Shown one piece after another: positions 35,261 to 42,760 of a stretch of 47,569 nucleotides of DNA (the first letter of the stretch is position 1; each line of letters begins with the position of its first letter). Under the pieces are notes generated by a model, which saw only the letters and a program-made list of their open reading frames with translations, searched no databases and was not told the origin of the DNA. This stretch comes from a virus. The DNA is taken from positions 1-47,569 of IMG/VR virus record IMGVR_UViG_3300008267_001650. The stretch is one strand, 5' to 3'. Both the position numbers and the translations under genes were made by a program.

Positions 35261-35421
35261 TAAATAAAGAGATGAATAATAAGTCAACTGCGCCCAAACC
35301 GGTCAACAATTTAGTAGAGAGAAAGCCTAACGAAAATGCAGGCTTTAATTTCTCATCTAGTATTAAGATTTTTGATCCGAATACGCAACAAATAATATTA
35401 CACAAAAGAGGGGACGTTTAA
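35257..35421 (+). CDS. 54-residue mini-gene related to the N-terminus of the next gene
   Basis: ATG 35257 overlaps the stop of the giant gene (ATGA), and its TAA overlaps the next ATG (TAATG at 35421), so it is tightly packed in the operon. The last 20 or so residues (SIKIFDPNTQQIILHKRGDV) resemble the start of the next protein (FLKIYDPNSGEVLVDKHNAI). The first 30 are Asn/Lys/Pro-rich and look disordered. An internal ATG at 35272 lies 6 nt after a late-promoter octamer and could be used in late mRNA. Function unknown; it may be a small structural subunit or a remnant of a duplicated domain. Confidence 0.6.
   Translation: MINKEMNNKSTAPKPVNNLVERKPNENAGFNFSSSIKIFDPNTQQIILHKRGDV
35259..35266 (+). 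promoter_or_regulatory. T4-type late promoter octamer inside the mini-gene start
   Basis: GATAAATA, one mismatch to TATAAATA. The base 6 nt beyond its end is the A of ATG 35272, so a transcript from here would be leaderless for a 49-residue product. It would also supply mRNA for the 206-residue gene. Confidence 0.45.
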
Positions 35422-36041
35422 TGTCTTTGATTACATTATCTTATAAGGTTGAAGGCTTTCTCAAGATTTACGACCCCAATTCAGGTGAAGTTCTTGTTGA
35501 TAAACATAATGCTATCAACTATGAGAATATGTCAGAAGCAATTGCAGATACTCTCAGTAGCAGAGGCTACGGAGAAATCTATCAAATGGCGTTCGGTAAC
35601 GGCGGCGCCAGTGTAGATGAAACAGGTGTTATCACCTACTTGCCACCAAATACTACTGGGCAAAATGCTGCGTTGTATAACCAAACATACGCAAAGATCG
35701 TAGATGATACAAGTGTTTTTAACTTAGATCCTACCCGCAACAAAATGACGGTGTTCCACACAACTGGTAGAACGTATACTGACATTCTAGTACAGTGCTT
35801 GCTTGATTACGGTGAGCCATCAGGGCAGGCGGCATTCGATAATAGCACTCAAACTGATTCGTCATACATATTCGATGAATTAGGGCTGTTAGCTAATTAC
35901 GGAACTGACAATAACGGTAACGTTATTACTAGATTGCTAACTCACGTAATCTTTCACCCAGTTCAAAAATCGTTAAACAGGCAGATTCAAATCGATTATA
36001 CCGTACGAATCCAAAGCTTGACCAACTTGATAACGACATAA
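35421..36041 (+). CDS. virion structural protein, function unknown
   Basis: A 206-residue protein with FLKIYDPNSGEVLVDKHNAI near the start, GYGEIYQMAFGNGG around residue 55, and a beta-rich C-terminus with VIFHPVQKSLNRQIQIDYTV. I recall similar proteins between the baseplate and fibre genes of marine T4-like phages, usually unnamed. No enzyme motif, signal peptide or membrane segment is seen. Its ATG overlaps the stop of the mini-gene, with AAGAGGGG 7-14 nt upstream as a strong ribosome site. A link between baseplate periphery and fibres is a guess from position. Confidence 0.7.
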   Translation: MSLITLSYKVEGFLKIYDPNSGEVLVDKHNAINYENMSEAIADTLSSRGYGEIYQMAFGNGGASVDETGVITYLPPNTTGQNAALYNQTYAKIVDDTSVFNLDPTRNKMTVFHTTGRTYTDILVQCLLDYGEPSGQAAFDNSTQTDSSYIFDELGLLANYGTDNNGNVITRLLTHVIFHPVQKSLNRQIQIDYTVRIQSLTNLITT

Positions 36042-36042
36042 T

Positions 36043-36050
36043 GATAAATA
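36043..36050 (+). promoter_or_regulatory. T4-type late promoter octamer for the tail fibre gene
   Basis: GATAAATA directly after the stop of the 206-residue gene. The predicted start near 36056 leaves a 17-nt leader that includes CGGAG, a usable ribosome site for ATG 36073. It is the most conventional of the late promoters here. Confidence 0.6.
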
Positions 36051-36072
36051 AAAATAACGGAGTGATTTAGAA

Positions 36073-37308
36073 ATGGCATATACAATTGTTAAGAGTGATG
36101 GTGCAGTACTTACTACCATTGCCGACGGTACTATCAATACGACAAGTACTTCTTTGGGATTACCGGGACGCAACTATGCTGGTTATGGACAGTCATTAGA
36201 CACAAACTTTGTCCATGTCATGGAAAACTTTGCAGACGGTACTCCTCCTCCGAACCCTCTAAGAGGTCAGCTTTGGTACAATACTAGTGCAAACACGCTG
36301 TATATTTGCCCGACAGATGGAGAATCAAACGCAAGCAATTGGCTATCTCTTACTTCAACTGCATCAGGCGGCACAACAACATTTGGTGCTATTACTATTT
36401 CCGGCAATGCACTATCAAATAACTTAACTGTAACTAATAACTCTAATGCCAATGCTCTTAACAGTTCTTATCTTTCCGTTTCTACTCAAGCAAACATTGC
36501 AAGTGCAAATATTACTTCTGCTACTATAGGAACAGTAACAACTGCGGCAATCACGACCGGAGCACAAGCAAACAATGGTACATTGACCGGAGTTTGGACT
36601 GCAAATGGCGCAGGTACTGCAAATGGCGCAGCCGGAACTAGTTTCTACGTGACCGGCGGCAATTTAGTTGTTTCAAACACTTCAAGTAGAGGCGTTGTTG
36701 CAGATTTCTTCTATTATGGTAATGGAAATGCTATTTCGTTTTCCGGTACATATAGTAATAGTAATGTAGCCTCGTATCTCCCAACCTATGCTGGTAACGT
36801 TGGTCTAGCAAACGGCGCTGCTGTCTTTAATGGCACAACACTTACAACCGGTGCCAACACGACTGCCGGAAGTATCACTGGTAACTGGACATTAACTACG
36901 GGTTCAAGATTAACTGCTACTTACGCAGATTTGGCCGAACGTTTCGCCGCTGATGCGGTTTATGTTCCGGGCACTGTTGTTCAAATCGGCGGCCCTAACG
37001 AAGTTACTGCCGTTCAAGTTGACCTTTCAGATGAGGTATTCGGTGTAGTTTCTAATACTGCGGCTTACTTAATGAACAACGATGCCGGAGATAATGACAC
37101 TCACCCTGCTATTGCACTTGCAGGCCGCGTAAAAGTTAAGGTTACCGGTAAAGTCACTAAGGGTAATCGTCTTGTTAGCGCAGGCAATGGAATTGCTCGT
37201 GCTGCTCAACTCGGTGAAGCAACATCGTTCAACGTTATCGGTAGAGCGTTAGAAGACAAGACTACTGACGATATCGGGCATGTAGAAGCCTTCGTATCAA
37301 TTAAATAA
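36073..37308 (+). CDS. tail fibre protein with C-terminal chaperone-like domain
   Basis: Protein of 411 residues. The N-terminal 90 residues (YTIVKSDGAVLTTIADGTIN, NPLRGQLWYNTSANTLYICP) match the attachment region of short fibre-like proteins in marine myoviruses, as I recall. The middle is Asn/Thr/Ala/Gly-rich and repetitive, like a fibrous shaft (ANITSATIGTVTTAAITTGA). From about residue 275, LTATYADLAERFAAD opens a domain with GTVVQIGG, VFGVVSNTAAYLMN, ALAGRVKVKVTGKVTKGNRL, resembling Peptidase_G2/intramolecular-chaperone ends of phage fibres. Whether it self-cleaves cannot be told. A late promoter lies just upstream. Confidence 0.75.
   Translation: MAYTIVKSDGAVLTTIADGTINTTSTSLGLPGRNYAGYGQSLDTNFVHVMENFADGTPPPNPLRGQLWYNTSANTLYICPTDGESNASNWLSLTSTASGGTTTFGAITISGNALSNNLTVTNNSNANALNSSYLSVSTQANIASANITSATIGTVTTAAITTGAQANNGTLTGVWTANGAGTANGAAGTSFYVTGGNLVVSNTSSRGVVADFFYYGNGNAISFSGTYSNSNVASYLPTYAGNVGLANGAAVFNGTTLTTGANTTAGSITGNWTLTTGSRLTATYADLAERFAADAVYVPGTVVQIGGPNEVTAVQVDLSDEVFGVVSNTAAYLMNNDAGDNDTHPAIALAGRVKVKVTGKVTKGNRLVSAGNGIARAAQLGEATSFNVIGRALEDKTTDDIGHVEAFVSIK
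37300..37307 (+). promoter_or_regulatory. late-promoter-like octamer ATTAAATA
   Basis: ATTAAATA overlaps the end and stop of the fibre gene. A start 6 nt downstream, at 37313, falls within AGGAA, the ribosome site of the next gene. Two mismatches to the T4 consensus, so weak. Confidence 0.3.
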
Positions 37309-37323
37309 TATAGGAATTAGAAC

Positions 37324-38274
37324 ATGAGTTACTCACAATTTTCATTAATTGACGCATCAGATTTTAATACATTAGTAGGCGGCAACCCCACAACAACATC
37401 AGGCACATTGAATGCTGTGTGGGCAACCGGCGGCACCGCTTTCGGTTATGGTCAGACTGCATTAGCTAACGTTGCTGTCGGTCAATCAGTCGCAGCAACA
37501 GGTCAATGGGCAAGCCTAGTTGCTAATACTGCAAGTGCTGCAACTCACCAAGGTTCTAGTATTACTGCTGTTGCTACACCGGTTGCAGGCGGCACTATTA
37601 CCTACTTGTCAGCTATTCCTACTAACTTGACAACAATCTCTACTAACAAATTGAATGCAGCTACACAAGGTTCTACTGCTGCAAATACTGCTACTAGAGG
37701 AACTACTTGGTCATCAGCACTAACATTTACTCATACTGCAACTTTTGCTAACGGCGATGCTGCACGTTACTTCTTTAACTCAGGTGGTCAGCTTAAGTTG
37801 ACATTTGCTCAACCAACTGGTACCGCAATGGCTAACGGATATAATACCCTAGCCACAGCATGTGGTACGCTAGTATTATCAGCACCTACTTCTGGCACTA
37901 TCACTGTTGCTGGCACTTCATATAGCGGTTTCACAAAAATCGGCGGAAGCGGAACTCCTTCCCCATATTCTACTAACACTGGTTACTACGCATTAACTAC
38001 ATCAAATGCTAACGTTTTCTTGCAAACAACCGGCACCCCAGCTGGATATACCACTTCGTACATTAACGTTCTCATTAAATCAAATGGTACACAGGGTTCT
38101 AACGGTGACGCTGGTTCAGTAATTACAATTACTACAGTATGGGACGAAATTCCAGACGGCCTATCTGTTACGGCAGGATCTGCTGTTACACTGACCGCAC
38201 AGGCACCTGAAACAACTAACATCGCTAATACATGGGGTGCAGTAACATTATCCGGTTCAGTAACCGGCTCTTAA
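37324..38274 (+). CDS. virion structural or fibre-associated protein, function unknown
   Basis: A 316-residue protein rich in Thr, Ala, Ser and Gly, with few charged residues. It starts MSYSQFSLIDASDFNTLVGG. The central part has TTWSSALTFTHTATFANGDA, RYFFNSGGQLKLTF, and later YALTTSNANVFLQTTG and INVLIKSNGTQGSNGD, all beta-strand-like. The end (LSGSVTGS) is polar. It follows the fibre gene with AGGAATT upstream of the ATG. The composition suggests an exposed virion protein such as a fibre tip, collar whisker or decoration, but I do not recognise a named family. Confidence 0.65.
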   Translation: MSYSQFSLIDASDFNTLVGGNPTTTSGTLNAVWATGGTAFGYGQTALANVAVGQSVAATGQWASLVANTASAATHQGSSITAVATPVAGGTITYLSAIPTNLTTISTNKLNAATQGSTAANTATRGTTWSSALTFTHTATFANGDAARYFFNSGGQLKLTFAQPTGTAMANGYNTLATACGTLVLSAPTSGTITVAGTSYSGFTKIGGSGTPSPYSTNTGYYALTTSNANVFLQTTGTPAGYTTSYINVLIKSNGTQGSNGDAGSVITITTVWDEIPDGLSVTAGSAVTLTAQAPETTNIANTWGAVTLSGSVTGS

Positions 38275-38292
38275 CTTTTTAATTACGTAAGG

Positions 38293-38333
38293 GGTATCCA
38301 TCTAAATACTTCTAGGAGTATATGATGGATACC
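38293..38333 (+). promoter_or_regulatory. 10-bp inverted repeat enclosing late promoter and ribosome site
   Basis: GGTATCCATC (38293-38302) and GATGGATACC (38324-38333) are perfect complements around a 21-nt loop. The right arm covers the ATG at 38325. The loop contains AGGAG (38314-38318), and the late octamer overlaps the left arm. Read-through RNA would bury the start codon; RNA begun at the octamer would lack the left arm. Confidence 0.6.
38301..38308 (+). promoter_or_regulatory. late-promoter-like octamer TCTAAATA
   Basis: TCTAAATA, two mismatches to TATAAATA. The predicted start at 38314 is the first base of AGGAG, giving a very short leader before ATG 38325. Its placement inside the inverted repeat strengthens the call. 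Confidence 0.5.
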
Positions 38334-38639
38334 AAGACCTTAATTACCGAAGCAAAAGCACGTTTTGCTCACAACTCAGCAAAAGATTATCTAAAAGAAA
38401 AGTATAATGCAAAGCTATTAGTAGCAGAGCAGGGTGGTCTTTGGCGTGCTGACCAACAAACTATTGCATTTCTATCAGTAATGATAAACGATTATGATGA
38501 TAGGGTTGTTCTAATTGATACTTTTGATAATCCAGTACTTGTAGAACGTAGTGAATTACTATCTAAGTTGAAAGGTGTATATAACACTGTTATGGCTGAT
38601 TGGTATAATGAGTGGAAAGAGCTAGAAAGCAAAAGATGA
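38325..38639 (+). CDS. conserved small phage protein, function unknown
   Basis: A 104-residue, charged, mainly helical protein: KTLITEAKARFAHNSAKDYL, then QGGLWRADQQTIAFLSVMIN, VVLIDTFDNPVLVERSELL and YNTVMADWYNEWKELESKR. I recall similar short proteins in cyanophages and other marine T4-like phages with no assigned role. I take ATG 38325, since AGGAG is 6 nt away; ATG 38322 would leave only 3 nt. The stop overlaps the next ATG (ATGA at 38636), linking it to the glycosyltransferase-like genes. It has no signal peptide or cysteine motif. Confidence 0.75.
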   Translation: MDTKTLITEAKARFAHNSAKDYLKEKYNAKLLVAEQGGLWRADQQTIAFLSVMINDYDDRVVLIDTFDNPVLVERSELLSKLKGVYNTVMADWYNEWKELESKR

Positions 38640-39448
38640 CCCGCGGTGTAATAATATTTGCCTTCAATAGTCACAAATATAACTATTATGAAATGGCTAA
38701 ACACGCAGCAAGTCGTGCTAAGCATTTCTTAAATCTACCAGTAACACTTGTGACAGATGAAGACTCCATGCCACCAGGAGAATATGAACACTGGGATAAA
38801 GTAGTAAAAATTAATCCAGACAAGAACAATGTTCGTGACTGGGGACAATGGATTAATAAAGGCAGATATTTGGCTTACGATTTGAGCCCATATGAAGAAA
38901 CTATTCTCATTGATGCCGACTATGTGATTAACTCTGATAAACTATTAAAGACGTTTGACATTTATGATGACTTTTGTTGCCATGATAGTGTACGATTTTT
39001 TATGCGTCAGGGCAATTTCCCTGAGCCTCTCAGTTCCAATAGCTATGATGACATTCTGTGGGCAACAGTTATTACGTTTAGAAAAACTCAACGGGCAAAG
39101 CAAATCTTTGAATGTTTAGAAATGATACAGAAGAACTATGAACACTACGAACAGATTCATGGGTTTTTGAATGCCGGATTTAGAAATGACTACGCATTGA
39201 CTCTTGCACTAAGAATCGTTAACGGACATACTGATAATCCTAGAGATTTTATCCCATGGCACTTGATGCATATAGGAACCAATACTACAATTTACCCTAA
39301 CAATGAAGGTGAGTTCAATACTGAATATACAATTATGTTTGACAATTGGCAAAGACACAAGATCAAAAAAGAGTATAATATCATTAAAGACATGGACTTC
39401 CATCTGATTAACAAAGATCTTTATGCAAGGATTATTGACAATGGATAA
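38636..39448 (+). CDS. glycosyltransferase-like protein 1 (GT-A type)
   Basis: A 270-residue protein with a GT-A-like layout: an N-terminal beta strand (RGVIIFAFNSHKYNYYEMAK), then LPVTLVTDEDS, and ETILIDADYVINSDKLL around residue 95, where D-A-D is a good metal- and nucleotide-sugar-binding DxD motif. Later LNAGFRNDYALTLALRIVNG could be the acceptor side. The start ATG 38636 overlaps the previous stop; the longer open frame from 38612 would overlap the previous gene without need. It shares SPYE-x-TI with the next protein, so the two look like paralogues. Sugar and acceptor are unknown; virion proteins or DNA are both possible. Confidence 0.7.
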   Translation: MTRGVIIFAFNSHKYNYYEMAKHAASRAKHFLNLPVTLVTDEDSMPPGEYEHWDKVVKINPDKNNVRDWGQWINKGRYLAYDLSPYEETILIDADYVINSDKLLKTFDIYDDFCCHDSVRFFMRQGNFPEPLSSNSYDDILWATVITFRKTQRAKQIFECLEMIQKNYEHYEQIHGFLNAGFRNDYALTLALRIVNGHTDNPRDFIPWHLMHIGTNTTIYPNNEGEFNTEYTIMFDNWQRHKIKKEYNIIKDMDFHLINKDLYARIIDNG

Positions 39449-40199
39449 GGGTTTTGTAATCATGGCACAGGGTGATGACTATGTTACTTGTGCTAAAGCA
39501 TTAGAGCTTAGTATAAAAAGAACAATGCCAGACGCTAACGTAACTATCATTACTACTGAAATGCTTCCGCACGGTGACCAAGCTCCTAATACTGACTGGA
39601 AGTTACAGAATGATTGGCAAGTATATGAAGCATCTCCGTATGAATATACTATCAAGCTTGAAGCAGATATGTATCTCCCACTGTCAATTGATTATTACTG
39701 GGATGTATTGAAAGAGCGAGACATCGTAGTGTCCACTAACATTCGTGATATTAGACAGGATATCAGTGACGTTCGGCATTATCGTAGATTTATCGATGAC
39801 AATAAACTCCCTGATACGTATAACGCTATTACATATTTCAGAAAGAGCGAACTAGCCGAGAAGTTCTTTTCAATTGTTAGAGATGTATTTGAGAATTGGG
39901 AAGAGTATAAGCATATATTGAAGTGTAAGGTCGATGAACTTTGCACAACTGATTGGGCATATGCTATTGCTGCACATATATTAGGTGCTGAGAACACAAC
40001 TATGCCTCAGTTTGATGCAATGTCAATGGTTCACATGAAACAATTCATTAATGGTTCTGCTACTGAAAACTGGACTGATTCATTGATTTATGAACTATTT
40101 CCCCACACCTTCCGTATCAATACTATTCCGCAAGTATATCCGGTACACTATCATATAAAGAATTTTGCTAACGTAATACTGGAGAAGTTCGGTGAGTGA
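39441..40199 (+). CDS. glycosyltransferase-like protein 2, paralogue of the preceding gene
   Basis: A 252-residue protein with the same plan as its neighbour: GFVIMAQGDDYVTCAKALEL, NVTIITTEMLP, then ASPYEYTIKLEADMYLPLSI. Here E-A-D stands where the first protein has D-A-D, so the metal site is altered or shifted. Further on, NAITYFRKSELAEKFFSIV and CTTDWAYAIAAHILGAEN parallel the other copy. The start ATG 39441 overlaps the previous gene by 8 nt, with AAGGATT as ribosome site. The altered motif could mean a different sugar or a non-catalytic partner. Confidence 0.65.
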   Translation: MDKGFVIMAQGDDYVTCAKALELSIKRTMPDANVTIITTEMLPHGDQAPNTDWKLQNDWQVYEASPYEYTIKLEADMYLPLSIDYYWDVLKERDIVVSTNIRDIRQDISDVRHYRRFIDDNKLPDTYNAITYFRKSELAEKFFSIVRDVFENWEEYKHILKCKVDELCTTDWAYAIAAHILGAENTTMPQFDAMSMVHMKQFINGSATENWTDSLIYELFPHTFRINTIPQVYPVHYHIKNFANVILEKFGE

Positions 40200-40267
40200 T
40201 GAAAGATGTCAGTATCATTACTGAAGCTGGTGGGCAATACTGGAAGTTGAAAACGGTCAGTTTATAA
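40199..40267 (+). CDS. possible 22-residue peptide
   Basis: ATG 40199 overlaps the previous stop (TGATG) and the frame runs to TAA 40265, giving MKDVSIITEAGG, then QYWKLKTVSL. It fills the gap between two glycosyltransferase-like genes and ends where the hairpin at 40267 begins. It could be a real coupled peptide, a remnant of a longer gene, or chance. I see no homologue. Confidence 0.25.
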   Translation: MKDVSIITEAGGQYWKLKTVSL

Positions 40268-40296
40268 TTTATAGGGTCGCATAATACCCTATAAAT
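40267..40296 (+). promoter_or_regulatory. 11-bp perfect hairpin overlapping a late promoter
   Basis: ATTTATAGGGT (40267-40277) pairs perfectly with ACCCTATAAAT (40286-40296) around 8 nt. The right arm is also most of the late octamer TATAAATA. No T-run follows, so a simple terminator is doubtful; as RNA it could mark the end of the upstream message, as DNA it could form a cruciform at the promoter. Confidence 0.5.
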
Positions 40297-40297
40297 A
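40290..40297 (+). promoter_or_regulatory. perfect T4 late promoter octamer TATAAATA
   Basis: The only exact TATAAATA noted before a gene in this window. It ends 6 nt before the A of ATG 40303, so by T4 geometry the mRNA would begin at the start codon. It probably drives the third glycosyltransferase-like gene and the radical SAM genes. Confidence 0.7.
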
Positions 40298-40302
40298 TAA
40301 TC

Positions 40303-41250
40303 ATGGACGACATTATTGATATCGCAGATTTAGACTGCATTTACCTAAGCTACGACGAGCCTCAAAAAGAGGAATTCTGGTTAAAGATTAAGAACATGGT
40401 ACCCTGGGCTACACGAGTAGACGGTGTTAAGGGTTCGGACGCCGCGCATAAAGCAGCAGGCGAAGCATCAACTACTGAACGTTTTATTCTCATTGACGGC
40501 GACAATATGCCCGATGAGAACTTCTTTAACCAACAACTAGACTTTACAGACAAAGACCCCAATTACAAATTAGCACAGTTTCGTTGGAAAGCAGTTAATG
40601 CTATCAACGGACTACGCTATGGCAACGGAGGAATGTCGTCCTGGACAAAAACCTACGTTGCCAACATGAAGACCCATGAGAATCAAACTGATGGGGATAT
40701 TGCTCGAATCGCTGATTTTTGCTTAGATAATTCCGATGCATTATATTGCCACATGCATGACTGCCACTCTACTACGTATCCGAATCACACTCCCTTCCAA
40801 GCATGGAGAGCAGGATTCCGTGAGGGCGTAAAGATGGTACTTGACCGCGGTGCAAAGCCTAGCATTGATGAGCTTAAAGAGCGAGTAGCAGGACGCAACC
40901 TCAACAATCTTACTATCTGGCATAATGTAGGTGCAGACGTAGATAATGGTATGTGGGCTATCTATGGCGCAAGACTAGGCACCCATATGACTATGCTGAC
41001 TGATTGGGAACACACTGATGTTATGTGGTTTGATAACTTCCCTGTTCTTTGGGAAGAACATAAAGACCTTGATCCCTTGCACAATGCAGAGCTATTAGGT
41101 GATGAACTAGAAGCACGACTGGGTCTCCCTATGTGTACATTAAGTCCAGAGCAAAGTAAGTTCTTTAAGCGTCACTATAAGACAGACTATCGCAATCATG
41201 GTTTACTAGTAACTGAAATGGACGTTATTCGTAAGATTGAGGGCTGGTAA
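40303..41250 (+). CDS. glycosyltransferase-like protein 3
   Basis: A 315-residue protein with a GT-A-like start: DCIYLSYDEPQKEEFW, VPWATRVDGVKGSDAAH, and RFILIDGDNMPDENFF at residues 61-76, in which D-G-D is the likely DxD metal site. The central HMHDCHSTTYPNHTPFQAWR and GFREGVKM look conserved. I recall similar proteins in cyanophages annotated as glycosyltransferases. No paralogy with the two upstream genes is obvious beyond the fold. ATG 40303 is the only suitable start before the first strand, despite having no visible ribosome site. The stop is followed directly by the TTG of the first radical SAM gene. Confidence 0.7.
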   Translation: MDDIIDIADLDCIYLSYDEPQKEEFWLKIKNMVPWATRVDGVKGSDAAHKAAGEASTTERFILIDGDNMPDENFFNQQLDFTDKDPNYKLAQFRWKAVNAINGLRYGNGGMSSWTKTYVANMKTHENQTDGDIARIADFCLDNSDALYCHMHDCHSTTYPNHTPFQAWRAGFREGVKMVLDRGAKPSIDELKERVAGRNLNNLTIWHNVGADVDNGMWAIYGARLGTHMTMLTDWEHTDVMWFDNFPVLWEEHKDLDPLHNAELLGDELEARLGLPMCTLSPEQSKFFKRHYKTDYRNHGLLVTEMDVIRKIEGW

Positions 41251-42744
41251 TTGTCAGGTGAATACGATCAATTTGCAAGAGATATGCGGGACAAACTTAA
41301 TAACGTTAGTCCCTCAATGTGCCTTGCTAAATGGCAGCAAGTAAGTCTTCACTTACCACAAGGACTAACGCAAAGTTGCTATCATCCTCCTACGCATAAG
41401 ATTCCTCTAGAACAACTGAAGGATAAGCCTAGCGTACTTCACAATACTCCACAGAAGATTGAAGACCGTAAGATGATGCTTGAGGGTAAAAGACCCGAAG
41501 GATGTAGCTACTGCTGGAAAGTAGAAGACGCAAAGAGCGAAGACCCTAAAGGACATCTGAGTGATAGACACTATCGTTCTAGTGAATGGTGGAACGCCCC
41601 CACGTTTGAAGAAGTAACTACTAATACATTTGACTATGACGTTGTTCCTAGATATGTCGAAGTAAACTTTAATCAGGCTTGTAATTTCAAGTGTCTCTAC
41701 TGTAGTCCTCACCTTTCTACTTCCTGGGAAGATGAAGTTAAGAAATACGGTGGACTAAAGCTTGAAGGCAACTATGTTCACAATGACTTAGCATCACTTG
41801 AGCAAAAGGGATTGATGCCACTAAAGGTATCAAATAAAGAAAATCCATATGTAGAAGCATTCTGGGAATGGTGGCCCACAATCTATCGTAAGCTAAGAGT
41901 ATTTCGCATGACTGGCGGCGAACCGCTAATGGACAAGAATACATTTAAGGTTCTTGATTACGTTAACGAGAATCCACATGGACAACTTGAACTTTCAATT
42001 ACGAGCAATATGTGCCCGCCCGATCAGAAACTATTTGATAAGTTTCTTGACAAGGTTAAGTCTCTTGAAGAACTTAGAACATATGAAGATAAAGAGAACT
42101 TCAACGAGTTCAGCGGCAATCACTGGTATGTTGATAAAGGCTTAAAGCACTTTTGGTTATTTGTTTCATTAGATGGCTTTGAAACAAAGCACACTACCGT
42201 AAGCTTCATCAATACATTTAACTTGATGAGCATCCCCAGCTTACATAAGTTCTTAGATATGATTTTAGAACTACGCAAAGAGTTTGGGGGCAGAAATCAA
42301 ATTGAGTTTGAGATTGCACCCGATCAAACAGTAACAGAAAAAGAACACAACATTGTTCACAAAGTTTATAAGCAAAAGAAATTTCAACGAGTGTTCTTTG
42401 ATATTCCTATCCTACGCTTTCCCCCATGGTTAAGCATTCAAAATTCGGGGACATACGGGATTACTGAAGTTGAGCGTTGCTTAAAGTACATGGAAGAAAA
42501 CGTTCAGGACGAGGACTATTCGGAAACATTTGAGGGCTTTAAGCCATATGAGATCTTGAAATTGCAGCGAGATTTAGCTATAATGAGAGAAACGTTGACA
42601 GAAGAATCGCAGTTACTAAATAAAAAAAACTTCTATTTGTTTATCAACGAAATGGATAGGCGCAGACAAACTAATTTCCTACGAACATTTCCTGAATTAA
42701 GAGAATATTGGAAATCGTGCGTAAAAGCACACACACAACATTGA
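41251..42744 (+). CDS. radical SAM protein 1 with N-terminal twitch-like Cys domain
   Basis: A 497-residue radical SAM enzyme. The [4Fe-4S] motif is C144-NFK-C148-LY-C151, followed by a GGEP motif (MTGGEPLMD). Before the core comes a Cys-rich region: C24 in SPSMCLAKW, C43 in QSCYHP, and C85/C88 in GCSYCW. These resemble the auxiliary-cluster cysteines of twitch/SPASM domains, which in most enzymes follow the core. The TTG start at 41251 gives the same spacing to C24 as in the second radical SAM protein; AGGG lies about 9 nt upstream. The substrate is unknown. Neighbours are glycosyltransferase-like and methyltransferase genes. Confidence 0.82.
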   Translation: MSGEYDQFARDMRDKLNNVSPSMCLAKWQQVSLHLPQGLTQSCYHPPTHKIPLEQLKDKPSVLHNTPQKIEDRKMMLEGKRPEGCSYCWKVEDAKSEDPKGHLSDRHYRSSEWWNAPTFEEVTTNTFDYDVVPRYVEVNFNQACNFKCLYCSPHLSTSWEDEVKKYGGLKLEGNYVHNDLASLEQKGLMPLKVSNKENPYVEAFWEWWPTIYRKLRVFRMTGGEPLMDKNTFKVLDYVNENPHGQLELSITSNMCPPDQKLFDKFLDKVKSLEELRTYEDKENFNEFSGNHWYVDKGLKHFWLFVSLDGFETKHTTVSFINTFNLMSIPSLHKFLDMILELRKEFGGRNQIEFEIAPDQTVTEKEHNIVHKVYKQKKFQRVFFDIPILRFPPWLSIQNSGTYGITEVERCLKYMEENVQDEDYSETFEGFKPYEILKLQRDLAIMRETLTEESQLLNKKNFYLFINEMDRRRQTNFLRTFPELREYWKSCVKAHTQH

Positions 42745-42760
42745 AAAAGCGCAAACATAC

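Noticed and set aside
40199-40267. 22-residue peptide as a precursor for the radical SAM enzymes
   Set aside because: It has no Cys, no leader-core layout and no repeat, and is not beside the radical SAM genes; kept only as a low-confidence small frame.
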